Assembly (NCBI RefSeq): GCF_009796745.1
Contig: NZ_CP047024.1
Span: 3,968,001-4,032,000, forward strand
Length of the DNA: 64,000 nt
Direction: 5' to 3'
Origin: Paraglaciecola sp. L1A13
Lineage (GTDB): Bacteria; Pseudomonadota; Gammaproteobacteria; Enterobacterales; Alteromonadaceae
The notes under the pieces are model-generated. The model did no database searches and was not told the DNA's origin. It saw nothing but the letters and a program-made list of their open reading frames with translations. Below, in pieces: positions 1-9,246 of this stretch. Each line of letters begins with the position of its first letter. Positions within the stretch are counted from its first letter, which is position 1. The position numbers were made by a program, and so were the translations under genes.

Positions 1-21
1 TAGCGAAAATACATTTAACCG

Positions 22-633
22 TTAGAATCGAGCAAGTAGGCCGCTTTTATGGGCTGCTTCCACTTCTGTGGCGGTGATTTTGTTATCGTTGTTTGTATCC
101 ATTAAATCAAAAAACTGACCCAGTCCAATTTTGCGATAACTGCGCCCAGCCTGATTGGCGTAAGCAAGTACTTCTTCGCGCGTTACCACGCAATCACCAT
201 TTGCATCTGTGCCGTCAAAACCGTAAGGCGGGTCAACTTTAGCGAACTCATCATCGCTGAGCTTATTGTCTTGGTTTGTGTCAAACAAGTCGAAAAATGT
301 GAGTATGGTGATACGCCTATATTTCCCTTGATCCATAAATGCTTCGAGTTCGTCACGCATCACGGTGCCATCTCGATTAAGATCCGCGTTGTCCATCGGC
401 CCGTGCTCTGCATTGTTCAACGGACCTTGCTGTAATGCTTCGCAGACACTGCGCTGGGATCCGCCCTCAGGCGGCCTGCCTTGATCACGACCACCACGAT
501 GATGACCGTCCGGTGGACCCAATGTTGTGCCCGCATTTACTTTCCCAATGTCATTCGAACTGCAAGCGCTCAACGAAAAAGCCACCAGCAGCGCTAGCGC
601 GACATAAGATTTAGCATCACGATTTACCTTCAA
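22..633 (-). CDS. EF-hand calcium-binding lipoprotein
   Basis: The 203-residue product begins with a lipoprotein signal: a positively charged N-terminus, a hydrophobic stretch and the lipobox LSAC, with Cys at about residue 24. It should therefore be exported and lipid-anchored. After a Gly/Pro/His-rich linker there are four EF-hand-like loops: DLNRDGTVMRDE, DTNQDNKLSDDE, DANGDCVVTREE and DTNNDNKITATE. Each has acidic residues at loop positions 1, 3, 5 and 12, as expected for Ca2+ binding. The family (EF-hand domain proteins of marine Gammaproteobacteria) is usually described only as calcium-binding. A Ca2+ sensor or buffer in the envelope is inferred, and the specific partner is unknown. It is transcribed leftward, and the downstream neighbour lies outside the window. 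Confidence 0.85.
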   Translation of the reverse strand: MKVNRDAKSYVALALLVAFSLSACSSNDIGKVNAGTTLGPPDGHHRGGRDQGRPPEGGSQRSVCEALQQGPLNNAEHGPMDNADLNRDGTVMRDELEAFMDQGKYRRITILTFFDLFDTNQDNKLSDDEFAKVDPPYGFDGTDANGDCVVTREEVLAYANQAGRSYRKIGLGQFFDLMDTNNDNKITATEVEAAHKSGLLARF

Positions 634-853
634 AACCTTTTCTCCTGCCAGTTAACGTTAATCAGCACCGTCAGAAACAGTGCTTTAATATGTCACAAAA
701 ACCACTTTGTCACCTCACCTGCTATTTACTCAGACTCACACCTAAGTCAAAAGTGCCTTAGGGCAGCGCAAGAACATATTGCTTTTGATGTAACAGGATT
801 TATTCACACCACATGCTAAAATCCCAAAATATCATTTATGATCGTCTGTCGCT

Positions 854-923
854 CACCGCGTGACGACCACCGCGTGACGGTCACCAAGTGACGACCACCG
901 AGCGTCGCCCACCGCTAGCCGAT
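854..923. repeat. 14-bp tandem repeat array upstream of alkC
   Basis: Five consecutive 14-bp units are visible: CACCGCGTGACGAC (854-867), CACCGCGTGACGGT (868-881), CACCAAGTGACGAC (882-895), CACCGAGCGTCGCC (896-909) and a decayed CACCGCTAGCCGAT (910-923). The array ends 32 bp before the alkC start codon. The rest of the 634-955 gap shows no gene. The same 14-bp periodicity with a related core (ACCGCGT) recurs in the tRNA-Gly locus at 35.8-36.7 kb, about 10 of 14 positions matching, which suggests a dispersed minisatellite family. The units contain short dyads such as GTCAC-CAA-GTGAC, so protein binding is possible but not shown. Confidence 0.8.
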
Positions 924-955
924 CGTCATACAGCGTAATCAATAGGGACACATTT

Positions 956-2086
956 GTGGCTGAGCCATTTAAAAACTCGTTAAATCAAAATGTTGTAGAA
1001 GATATGGCGGGGTATTTCAGCCTCCATTACAACGAATTCGATAAGCCCGCTTTTGTAGCCGCAGCCAGCAATGGTCTGGCGTCACTTGAATTAAAGGCTC
1101 GTACTGAGCATATTACTCAAGCGATGATCCTTTATCTTCCGGCGGACTTTGCACATGCAGGACAAATATTGCTGGCCAGCTTGCCAGCCCTGCAAGACGA
1201 GCCACCCACCTCAAGCAGCACTGAAAACCCGGGAATATCCGGTTGGGCAGTCATGACCCTTAGCCATTACGTGGCCTTGCAGGGCCAAGGACATTTTGAT
1301 TTTTCGATGATGCTGCTAAAGGAGATGACTAAGCGCTTGTCGTCAGAATTTGCTATCCGCTTTTTTATTTTGCAGTCAGCGCAAAATACCTTGGCCATGT
1401 TTGCCATGTGGGTAAGCGATCCTGACCAACATGTTCGCCGCCTTGTCTCTGAGGGCAGCAGACCCAGATTACCTTGGGCCATGCAACTTCCTATGTTTAT
1501 TGCAGACCCTGCACCTGTTATCGCGCTGTTAGAACAGTTAAAAGACGATGACGAAGAATACGTTCGACGCTCAGTTGCCAACAATCTAAATGATATTGCT
1601 AAAGATCACCCAGAGTTAGTCGCTGATCTCGCAGAACAATGGTTAAAAGATGCCAATACAAACCGCCGAAGGTTAGTCCGCCATGCTTGTCGTACTTTGA
1701 TTAAAAATGGTCATAAAAGAACCTTAGCAGCACTGGGCTTTGCACCGCCAGTAATAACGTCGGCAAAGGTTAGCGTGTTAAATACGCAAGTGATATTCGG
1801 TGAGGCACTCCAGTTTAGTTTATCGTTAACTTCAAACACGGATGCGCCCCAAGCGCTGATGATTGATTACGTCGTGCATCACCAAAAAGCTAACGGCAAA
1901 ACCATCGGCAAGGTGTTTAAATGGCGTAATAGCAACTTAATGCCCCGCGAAATCCTGAGTATTGAGAAAAAACATGCCATTAAAGCCATTACCACTCGGG
2001 TTTATTATGCCGGTGCACATAGCGTTGAAGTAATAGTGAATGGTATCTCTGTGGGTCGCGCTGACTTTGAATTAATCATGCCTTAA
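956..2086 (+). CDS. alkC: AlkC-type DNA alkylation repair glycosylase
   Basis: The 376-residue protein is predicted to excise alkylated bases from DNA in the cytoplasm as a base excision repair glycosylase. Residues 1 to about 260 form a helical HEAT-like repeat region typical of the AlkC/AlkD superfamily (for example WVSDPDQHVRRLVSEGSRPR and DDDEEYVRRSVANNLND). Residues about 265-376 look like an all-beta Ig-like domain (VSVLNTQVIFGEALQFSLSL onward). That domain is known in the AlkC branch, where it contributes to DNA binding, and is absent from AlkD. The start is GTG with an AGGGACA ribosome-binding sequence about 8 nt upstream. The gene appears monocistronic. The family assignment is solid; substrate preference cannot be read from sequence. 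Confidence 0.85.
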   Translation: MAEPFKNSLNQNVVEDMAGYFSLHYNEFDKPAFVAAASNGLASLELKARTEHITQAMILYLPADFAHAGQILLASLPALQDEPPTSSSTENPGISGWAVMTLSHYVALQGQGHFDFSMMLLKEMTKRLSSEFAIRFFILQSAQNTLAMFAMWVSDPDQHVRRLVSEGSRPRLPWAMQLPMFIADPAPVIALLEQLKDDDEEYVRRSVANNLNDIAKDHPELVADLAEQWLKDANTNRRRLVRHACRTLIKNGHKRTLAALGFAPPVITSAKVSVLNTQVIFGEALQFSLSLTSNTDAPQALMIDYVVHHQKANGKTIGKVFKWRNSNLMPREILSIEKKHAIKAITTRVYYAGAHSVEVIVNGISVGRADFELIMP

Positions 2087-2237
2087 AGATACAAAGCACA
2101 GCGCTATTTTTAGCTAAAATGGTGTTTCTTTAAGGTAATGCGTTCGGTAGGGATATCAACCTAAATGGATGGGTTGTAGTGTTATCACGCCAATTAGTCT
2201 AGCCTTTTAATTATCAAAATATTATTTGGTTAATTAA

Positions 2238-4235
2238 ATGAAACTCTCTCAATTGGTTTGCTTGGCAATCATTATATTTCTCAGCGCATGTTCACTTAAT
2301 AAAACGGAAAACGAGTCTGAACCAGCTCCTGTTGTTGAAATCACCCTAAATACAACGCCCACCTTTGACGCGCCTAAAGGCTGGTCTGTGTCAAAAAAAA
2401 ATGAAACGGTTATGTACACCGCACCTGAAGGCGATACCACACTCACTCTCGTACCGATCGCAAATGCGCTAGATGCCCAGCACGCAGCAAAAATGGCTTG
2501 GAAAACGATAGATGCCAATTTCGCACGTAAGGTAAAGCTAAGTACGCAAGAGCCGCCTGCTCGCGGATGGGATGCAATCTGGGAGATTGAATACCAAACC
2601 TCTCCTTCCGAAGAGCGGCGGGTCTCCGCCTACCCCCATCATTACGCAGGGAAGTGGACGGTCTTATTAATTGACGGTCATCTAGGCACCATGAGCAAAC
2701 GAAGTGCAGCGGCACGCACCCTGTATCGAAGTATAACCCGCGCGGGATACCAAGCCGAGGATCTATCAGGGCGCACAGCCAATACCTTGACGCCTGAAAT
2801 CTTACACGAGCTCTTAGCATTTGTAGAAAGCGCGGCAGAAAACCTCGACATACCCGGTGCTGGCATTGGAATAATGCAAAACGGTACGCTTATATATACT
2901 GGCGGAGTCGGCGTAAAAGACATAGAAACGGGTGAGCCCATTGACGGGAATACCCGTTTTATTATCGCCTCTAATACAAAAGGTATGACAACCTTACTAC
3001 TTGCTAAGCTTGTAGAAATGGGGCGTATCAGGTGGGACGATCCGGTGATTAATCATTATCCAAACTTTCGATTGGGTGACGATAAAACCACACAAAGTGT
3101 ATTGGTTCGCCATTTAGTGTGTGCCTGCACAGGTTTACCTCGTAAAGATTTTGAATGGGTATTTAATAACACTGCAAGCACACCTGCTATAGCTGTCTTC
3201 GATGAATTGGCCGGAACTCAGCCTACTAGTAGCTTTGGTGAGATCTATCAATATAATAATCAGATGGCTGCAGCGGCAGGTTATGTGGCCGCTCATTTGC
3301 TTTATCCCAATATGGAAATCGGCGCCGCTTATGATCGCGCTATGCAAGAGTATATTTTTGCGCCCCTGAGTATGAGCAATACCACCTTCGACTTCAAAGC
3401 AGCATTAAATGGCAATATTGCTAAGCCCTATACGGTAAATTTTGATGGCGAAATTGAAGACATCAAACAGACCCCAAGTGATGGCTTTAATCATACCATG
3501 ACAGCCTACCGTCCCGCAGGAGGTGCTTGGTCTACGCCAACAGATATGCTCAAATATATTCAAAATGAACTCACGGCGGGTATCAGCCCTAACGGCACGC
3601 GTTTATTTGCTGAGGCACCATTGTTAGAGCGCAGGGCTCCATTTGTAGAAACCGGCGCGGGGTCTTCCTACGGTATGGGTTTGTCAAATAAAGACATGAA
3701 TGGTATCGCTATTGTGAAACACGGTGGATCAATGGCGGGATATTTGTCTCAAATGTTCATCATTCCAGAATCCAATGTTGGCGCCGTAATTCTAACCAAT
3801 TCTGATCAAGGCTGGGCACTATTCGAACCCTTCGAACGTAAATTAATAGAGCTACTTTATAACGGCGAATCAAAAGCGGCGGCTCAAGTCACTGCAACGA
3901 AGCAAAGTATTGAGCAAGCTCGTGCTAAAGAGCGCGCATTGCTGACCATTCCCGCAGACCCTGACGTCGTCTCAGCGCTGGCCAAAACGTATCATAGCCC
4001 CAAACTTGGTACCGTTGATATTCGCGTGATGGATGACGCGATAATACTCGACTCGGGCACTTGGAGCAGTCCCCTAGGTTCAAAGATCAACCCGGACGGC
4101 ACGGTATCCCTCGTGGCAACAGGCGATGCAACCCTTGGGCAGTTGGAACTGCTCATTGGAGAGACAAACGGTAAACGCACGTTAAGTGTTATTACCCCGC
4201 AACACAAATACGTTTTGACCGAGCCTGACTCTTAA
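2238..4235 (+). CDS. Exported serine hydrolase, beta-lactamase class C / PBP-like lipoprotein
   Basis: This 665-residue protein carries a lipoprotein signal (LSAC, Cys at about 18). An N-terminal domain of roughly 170 residues is followed by a class C beta-lactamase/penicillin-binding fold. The three signature motifs are present: SNTK (Ser245, Lys248), YNN (Tyr339, Asn341) and HGG (from His495, in place of KTG). The last 110 residues form a separate small beta domain, as in DUF3471-type tails. Members act as esterases, D-amino-acid peptidases or PBP-like enzymes; true beta-lactamase activity is uncommon. The N-terminal extension is unusual and resembles a small lipid- or cell-wall-associated domain. 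The substrate is unknown. The gene stands alone, with long intergenic regions on both sides. Confidence 0.85.
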   Translation: MKLSQLVCLAIIIFLSACSLNKTENESEPAPVVEITLNTTPTFDAPKGWSVSKKNETVMYTAPEGDTTLTLVPIANALDAQHAAKMAWKTIDANFARKVKLSTQEPPARGWDAIWEIEYQTSPSEERRVSAYPHHYAGKWTVLLIDGHLGTMSKRSAAARTLYRSITRAGYQAEDLSGRTANTLTPEILHELLAFVESAAENLDIPGAGIGIMQNGTLIYTGGVGVKDIETGEPIDGNTRFIIASNTKGMTTLLLAKLVEMGRIRWDDPVINHYPNFRLGDDKTTQSVLVRHLVCACTGLPRKDFEWVFNNTASTPAIAVFDELAGTQPTSSFGEIYQYNNQMAAAAGYVAAHLLYPNMEIGAAYDRAMQEYIFAPLSMSNTTFDFKAALNGNIAKPYTVNFDGEIEDIKQTPSDGFNHTMTAYRPAGGAWSTPTDMLKYIQNELTAGISPNGTRLFAEAPLLERRAPFVETGAGSSYGMGLSNKDMNGIAIVKHGGSMAGYLSQMFIIPESNVGAVILTNSDQGWALFEPFERKLIELLYNGESKAAAQVTATKQSIEQARAKERALLTIPADPDVVSALAKTYHSPKLGTVDIRVMDDAIILDSGTWSSPLGSKINPDGTVSLVATGDATLGQLELLIGETNGKRTLSVITPQHKYVLTEPDS

Positions 4236-4814
4236 GCGATATACTTAGTTTATACGGTAAGTGCCCGGTGTTATTTATCGGTGCAACACCACACATACGG
4301 TTCAGCTTTCACGGTACCCTATGGCTTGACCTAAGCGCGTCAACTTAGGTGGTAATGATCCTGTGGCGTAACTTTTGCTGGGGGCTTTAATTGAACTGCG
4401 CCTCATGGTGAGAAAAACAGCCAAGGTCAAACCAAGCTGAATAGTAGCTTGTCGCCATTTGCTAAGGTCGCGAATAATATTCGGGGCTAATAACCGTTTA
4501 TCAACGGAATGAGTCGCGGCTCTTAGCTATACATAACATTGGCGGGGAGAGTTAGCGTCAATAGTCGTATTGCATTGATTAGGTGTAGCCATTACTCTTT
4601 GATGTAAGCGTTATCTTACTTAACGCATACCCATTGATATTTATGCAGAATGGTTAGCTATCTAAAATAGCTAACATCAAATAGTATGGAAAGTAGCATT
4701 TTATTTGGCTTTTAGCATGACGAAAAACCAATTAGCCTGCTCGCTTTCTTTACGGAAATAGCGCAAAGGAATCGTTTTAATAAATGGTTTTAAGGAATTA
4801 CTCCAGCAATCAGT
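4236..4814. other. Long intergenic region with a perfect hairpin
   Basis: No convincing reading frame is visible in about 580 bp. The clearest structure is a perfect 9-bp inverted repeat, GTTAGCTAT (4653-4661) and ATAGCTAAC (4667-4675), separated by 5 nt. It has no U-tract, so it reads more like an operator or an RNA hairpin than a terminator. A weaker dyad, CCTAAG...CTTAGG, lies near 4330-4350. The region probably holds the promoter of the downstream GGDEF gene. Confidence 0.4.
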
Positions 4815-6707
4815 ATGCGAAATTCACTCATATTAGGCATTATTTTTCTTATCTTATCGTCGTTTGTTATGGGCGATCTCGCCGTTGCACAAGAAAATTC
4901 CACCACCGATGAAGCACAATTATTTACGCAGATTGAGTTAATCGACAATAAAAGCAACGAGTCGCCACTTGAAATGCTGAAAAAACTCAACGCCATTATT
5001 GCTACCTGTAAAAAAAATAATTGGCAACAGGCTTGTCTATACGCATCCACTCTAAAAGTCGAATCACTTCTTTCCACGACTGATATTAACGAAGCAGAAA
5101 AATTACTTAAGCCATTAATGACGTTAGCAAATAAACTCAATAAGCCAACAATATTAATACGACTAGAATTAGTTGATTTAAACATTAAAGATTCGAAAGG
5201 TTTGTTTGAAGGCATTCCCGAACTACAATCCCGTTTGCTTGAAAAAGCCAGCACTGTCGCATCGCCTCAATTAGCGGGGGAAATTTATCATGACGTAGGC
5301 GACAGCTTGTATCAATCTTTGGATTATACCGGTGCCCTGCTATCGCTCAATCAAGCCTATGAATCATACCAATTAGCGAATGATTTATCCGCGGTGGGAA
5401 GAGTGCTAAACACCTTAGCCAATATAAATAATTCCCTAGGGAATACTGATGTCGCCCTTGAATACTTGCAAAAATCCCTTGCTATATCCTATGAGTTAAA
5501 CAATAAATTTGGCAGTTCAATTGTCCTTTTTAACATGAGTTATTCATACTTAAATAGCGACAATATCAAGGAAGCTAGGAACCATATGCAGCAAGCAATG
5601 CAATTGAGCATTGAATTAAATGATGACATTGGCATAGCGTGGGCGAAAAAAGAATTGGCTAGCTACGATATTCAAGAGAAAAACTGGCAAAACGCCATTG
5701 CGTTATACACCGAAATCGAACCTATATTTATACAAAGTGGCTCTGCGCTGCCTCTATTTGAAACACTTAAAGGGCAAGCGCTAGCGTATTTAGCGCTAAA
5801 CGAATTAGACCTTGCTAAGCAAAAAGCCGATCAATGCCGGCGTATTTTGAAAAATCTTAAAGATCCTATTTACCAAATAGCGCTACATAAAATTGATGCT
5901 GATATTGCATATGCAAAAAAGGATTTTCAACAAGCCTTCGATATTTTGGCTGAGAACTATACGTTCGCCAATGATGTTCGCTCAGAGGAAAAGCAGAAAG
6001 AGATTGAAAAACAGCTTATTCGATTCAGTAGCAAATTGAAGGAGAAGGAAAACCAAGCGCTGGTCACTGAAAATAAACTTAAAAACCTGCAAATAAATCA
6101 GCAGGCCGCTCAGCAAAAGCTGTGGTGGCTGGTAATCGGATTTGGTATTTTATTGCTGCTTGCGGTAGGTTTTATGTTATTTATTCAAACCAGAAATCGA
6201 AACCACTTTAAGTCAATGGCATTGAATGACCACTTGACCAACTCACCTAATCGACGGGCAATACTAGAATACGCTGAATTACGTTTTCAAGAATCTATCC
6301 GCACCCAACAAACGTTGACGATAGGCATAATCGATATCGACAACTTTAAGAAGCTTAACGATAAATACGGTCACAAAGTGGGCGACGATGTTCTGGTTGC
6401 ATTTGCTACAGCATGTAAAAACACGATTAGACAATATGACAAATTTGGTCGATATGGCGGTGAAGAATGGTTATTTGTATTTGCTAATACGACCCCAGCA
6501 GAAATCTCGGCTATTTTTAGCCGAATACGTGATGAATTACATAAAATAATCCAGCAAAGACAACATGATTTTAGCAACGTCACCTTCTCAATGGGCGTTG
6601 CAACGTACCACAAAGACACTGATAAAACGCTGCACAATCTAATCAATCGTGCGGACCAAAACCTATATAAGGCAAAGGCTTTAGGCAAGGATCAGATCGT
6701 CTTTTAA
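4815..6707 (+). CDS. TPR-repeat diguanylate cyclase (GGDEF), exported sensor
   Basis: The 630-residue protein begins with a cleavable-looking signal sequence. About 400 residues of TPR-like helical repeats follow and should sit in the periplasm. Next come a transmembrane helix at about 436-458 and a cytoplasmic GGDEF domain. The active-site motif is GGEEW at 548-552, an accepted catalytic variant. RQYD (539-542) matches the RxxD inhibitory site five residues before it, so product inhibition by c-di-GMP is expected. The TPR region probably senses a periplasmic protein or peptide and controls cyclase activity. No EAL domain is present. The gene appears monocistronic, and the nature of the signal is unknown. 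Confidence 0.9.
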   Translation: MRNSLILGIIFLILSSFVMGDLAVAQENSTTDEAQLFTQIELIDNKSNESPLEMLKKLNAIIATCKKNNWQQACLYASTLKVESLLSTTDINEAEKLLKPLMTLANKLNKPTILIRLELVDLNIKDSKGLFEGIPELQSRLLEKASTVASPQLAGEIYHDVGDSLYQSLDYTGALLSLNQAYESYQLANDLSAVGRVLNTLANINNSLGNTDVALEYLQKSLAISYELNNKFGSSIVLFNMSYSYLNSDNIKEARNHMQQAMQLSIELNDDIGIAWAKKELASYDIQEKNWQNAIALYTEIEPIFIQSGSALPLFETLKGQALAYLALNELDLAKQKADQCRRILKNLKDPIYQIALHKIDADIAYAKKDFQQAFDILAENYTFANDVRSEEKQKEIEKQLIRFSSKLKEKENQALVTENKLKNLQINQQAAQQKLWWLVIGFGILLLLAVGFMLFIQTRNRNHFKSMALNDHLTNSPNRRAILEYAELRFQESIRTQQTLTIGIIDIDNFKKLNDKYGHKVGDDVLVAFATACKNTIRQYDKFGRYGGEEWLFVFANTTPAEISAIFSRIRDELHKIIQQRQHDFSNVTFSMGVATYHKDTDKTLHNLINRADQNLYKAKALGKDQIVF

Positions 6708-6857
6708 CTATTGGTATAGCGTTACTTTCAAGATATAACACCAATATCCGTCATGACGACTTTTCCACAAGCACACTATTGACCTAATCATCAGGCGTCA
6801 CGTGCTATGCATTTCTGCCCGTTTAGCTTGAGTGGAACTGTTCGTTAATGCTCAAGG

Positions 6858-7754
6858 CTAATGCAGTACGCTGCGCAGCATCGAAATATAACCTGATGGT
6901 AAGGGTGTATTGGCATACGCCTTTTTGGCCACCAGCCAACGGTGCATCAATGGTAAATTATAGGGCGGCACTGAGGGCAATAAATGATGTTCAATATGGT
7001 AGTTTACATATACCGGACTGACTAATAATCGCTCCCACCAACTCGATAAGGTGGTGCGGGTATTTTCGAACATGTTCGGACTATTAGAATTAGGTACAGC
7101 GGCGTGTTCACCAATATGCCGGATGCGTAAAAACAGAAAATAAATCGTATTGTAGGCAGCGAACCATACTAGGTATAACCACGCCATATTTAATGCATAA
7201 CAGCATAAAAATATAACCAGATTAACGACTATTCCTCTGAATAATGCCTGATTCGAAACCATGCTATTTTGCGACCCAAGACGTGTTTTAACAATATAAA
7301 ACCAGAATTTCAGTGCCGTTAAGCCACAAACATCGCGCAAAAATTTGCGCAGCAATGACGCCTTAGTGATCGGATAAGCGGCATAATTAGCCAAATCAGG
7401 ATCATCCGCCGAGCCAACATCTTTGTGATGAATAGTGTGCTGCCGTGAGTAGGTTCGCATATCTGTGAATACCGGCGCAGACACCAGCCACGTGCCGACA
7501 AATTGATTGAGCATACTTGATTTAAACAGACTATTGTGACCACAATCGTGCATTAAAATAGCAAAACTCAGTTGTCGCCCGGCAATAATTAATAGCGCGA
7601 TGGCTAGCGTAAAAAAGTTGGGCCAAACTGCCACAAGCGCCATAGCCGCGATAACCCACGCCCAACAGCTCAGAACCAATAGTGAGGCGCGCAGGTTACT
7701 TCTGGTCATCAGTTGTACAATTTCTGGCCTGGTAAATACGTCATGTGCTTTCAT
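6858..7754 (-). CDS. Membrane fatty acid desaturase
   Basis: This 298-residue integral membrane protein has the three histidine clusters of the di-iron desaturase superfamily: HDCGH (69-73), HTIHH (106-110) and HIEHH (253-257). Hydrophobic segments lie between them. It should introduce a double bond into an acyl chain, or hydroxylate a lipid, at the inner membrane using reduced carrier and O2. It lies 15 bp downstream of the PaaX-like regulator gene and almost certainly shares its transcript. That suggests the regulator controls membrane lipid modification rather than aromatic degradation. Double-bond position and substrate cannot be deduced. Confidence 0.88.
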   Translation of the reverse strand: MKAHDVFTRPEIVQLMTRSNLRASLLVLSCWAWVIAAMALVAVWPNFFTLAIALLIIAGRQLSFAILMHDCGHNSLFKSSMLNQFVGTWLVSAPVFTDMRTYSRQHTIHHKDVGSADDPDLANYAAYPITKASLLRKFLRDVCGLTALKFWFYIVKTRLGSQNSMVSNQALFRGIVVNLVIFLCCYALNMAWLYLVWFAAYNTIYFLFLRIRHIGEHAAVPNSNSPNMFENTRTTLSSWWERLLVSPVYVNYHIEHHLLPSVPPYNLPLMHRWLVAKKAYANTPLPSGYISMLRSVLH

Positions 7755-7769
7755 CGACTTATCCTAGTA

Positions 7770-8582
7770 TTACGAAACGTTGATCACGGCAGACTCGCCC
7801 ATAAACTGAGCCCAAATTTTCTGCCCGCAAACATCGTAGTCGCACATGGCATGGCGCAACTGTTCACGCTTGGGGGTACAAAACATTTCATCCGGTAGCA
7901 AGGGATCTTTAACCAATAAACTTATCGTCTCGCCACCTATCATAAAACTCTCACGCAGGGCGTCTTTCACCTTTAATTTATCAAGGCGGGCTTTGCTTGT
8001 AGTCAATTGGCTTAGCTGTTGCTCGTACAGGGTTTGAAGTTCTTGGGTATTCCATAAAGTGCTTTCCCATATGAATTGTTCGGGACCTGGAATATCCGAG
8101 GCCTTAAAAACTAACGCTTCTGGCTCAAGGCCAACCAACTGATACAAGGCACGTAATTCACTCAAAGCAGGCAGTAAATTATTCGGGCGTATCCATACTT
8201 TATTTTGCGCCTTGCGAAAACCGAAGAACTGCAAGGTACTTTGGCTTGAAGAGCGGGTTGCGCGATCAGGATTACTAGGTAAAAGAACCATTAGCCAATC
8301 GTCTTTTTGCCATTCTTTACGCCGTAAATCCCCTAATTTCCATTGCTCAATGTAGTCACTAAGCAAATCGGTATTAGAGCCCATGCGATATCCACTGCTA
8401 CCGTCTGCTTCTATTTTCCCCGCGGTCAAAAGACGTGTTAAGGCCACTCGCATCGTGCTCGCCTTAAAGTCGAACAACTCCCCTACAGCGATTAACTTAG
8501 CCGCTTGGCAATAGCCACTGCGGGTTAATCGCAGCACATCAAGAATAATGGTCTTGGGGGTTATTTGGTGTCGTTTAAGCAT
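7770..8582 (-). CDS. PaaX-family transcriptional regulator
   Basis: The 270-residue protein begins with a winged-helix segment (TPKTIILDVLRLTRSGYCQA, then VGELFDFKASTMRVALTRLL) characteristic of the PaaX family. A larger middle and C-terminal region follows that fits the PaaX effector and C-terminal domains. The best-known PaaX represses phenylacetate catabolism in response to phenylacetyl-CoA. No paa genes are visible here. The adjacent co-oriented desaturase, 15 bp away, suggests an acyl-CoA or other CoA-thioester effector, which is inference. The start ATG is at 8580-8582. The protein is soluble, with no membrane segments. Confidence 0.82.
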   Translation of the reverse strand: MLKRHQITPKTIILDVLRLTRSGYCQAAKLIAVGELFDFKASTMRVALTRLLTAGKIEADGSSGYRMGSNTDLLSDYIEQWKLGDLRRKEWQKDDWLMVLLPSNPDRATRSSSQSTLQFFGFRKAQNKVWIRPNNLLPALSELRALYQLVGLEPEALVFKASDIPGPEQFIWESTLWNTQELQTLYEQQLSQLTTSKARLDKLKVKDALRESFMIGGETISLLVKDPLLPDEMFCTPKREQLRHAMCDYDVCGQKIWAQFMGESAVINVS

Positions 8583-9042
8583 TGGGCTTGCTCGATAATA
8601 GTGCCTGCATTTATTATTACCACAAATTACATTTTACGCAAATAAATGTAATAGAGTTAAATAACCGAAGCAAGTTAGCTGGCCTTGAACGGGAAACGCT
8701 GCGCATTAGTCCTTAGCAAAATAGAGCAAAAATTCACTCGTCAAGTATCGCGGTTGAGCTTGAAGATCTGAAAATAGGTGAGAAAATAGCTGGGTACGTA
8801 TGACATTGCAGCCAAAGCAGTCTCAATACAGGTATGGAAAACATTAACAGAAAAGCCCATATGAGCGAGCCCTTGTTGTGGATCTCAAGGGCTTGCGGCT
8901 ATCTTGCGTTATCCGCTAACGAAGACGGCAGTTTCAACAATCCGGTAATTTGTTAAGGCGGCCCTTTGCAGCACTATTTGCCAGCAATAAGTGTCGAGTT
9001 AGCATTTGGTAAGAGTGTTATGTAATAGGGGCTAGGTATTAC
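8583..9042. other. Intergenic region, one strong hairpin
   Basis: No gene is evident in 460 bp. A near-perfect 10-bp stem is formed by CGAGCCCTTG (8866-8875) and CAAGGGCTTG (8886-8895), with a 10-nt loop and one G-U pair. There is no U-run on either side, so the role is unclear. The left end should contain the promoter of the leftward PaaX-like gene. Confidence 0.35.
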
Positions 9043-9246
9043 TCAAGCCGCTATTAAATAAGACTCTTGTCTTATATTTTTTGCATTGCGCTGGTAAGAA
9101 CCTTTGCCTTTTTTGGCTTTCACTACCTGCATCTTATAAAGCTTTGACGTCACTATTGCGGCTAAAAAATTATCTTTAATTTTTCCTCGCCCTAAATCTG
9201 TCTCACCCACTTGCGCTTTCGCTAGTGTACTTTTCTGCTTACTCAT
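9043..9246 (-). CDS. arfA: Alternative ribosome-rescue factor ArfA
   Basis: The product is about 67 residues. It carries the ArfA core: a GKIKDN motif followed by the basic signature KAKKGKGSYQR. ArfA enters the empty mRNA channel of ribosomes stalled on non-stop mRNA and recruits release factor 2 when trans-translation fails. The N-terminus has about 20 extra residues before GKIKDN compared with the E. coli protein. I prefer the second of two adjacent ATGs because it gives a better distance to AAAGGA. A hairpin lies inside the last codons (9058-9075), as expected for genes that make ArfA from a truncated message. The encoded tail after the hairpin would normally mark the product for degradation. 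Confidence 0.88.
   Translation of the reverse strand: MSKQKSTLAKAQVGETDLGRGKIKDNFLAAIVTSKLYKMQVVKAKKGKGSYQRNAKNIRQESYLIAA
9058..9075 (-). terminator. Intra-ORF hairpin of arfA (non-stop mRNA generator)
   Basis: On the coding strand ATAAGAC and GTCTTAT form a perfect 7-bp stem with an AAGA loop, located 4 codons before the arfA stop codon and followed by UUAAUAG. In studied proteobacterial arfA genes, an internal terminator or RNase III-cleaved hairpin at this position removes the stop codon. ArfA is then made only when tmRNA is limiting. The position supports the same control here. Whether it acts as terminator or processing site is not clear, because the U-tract is short. Confidence 0.6.
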
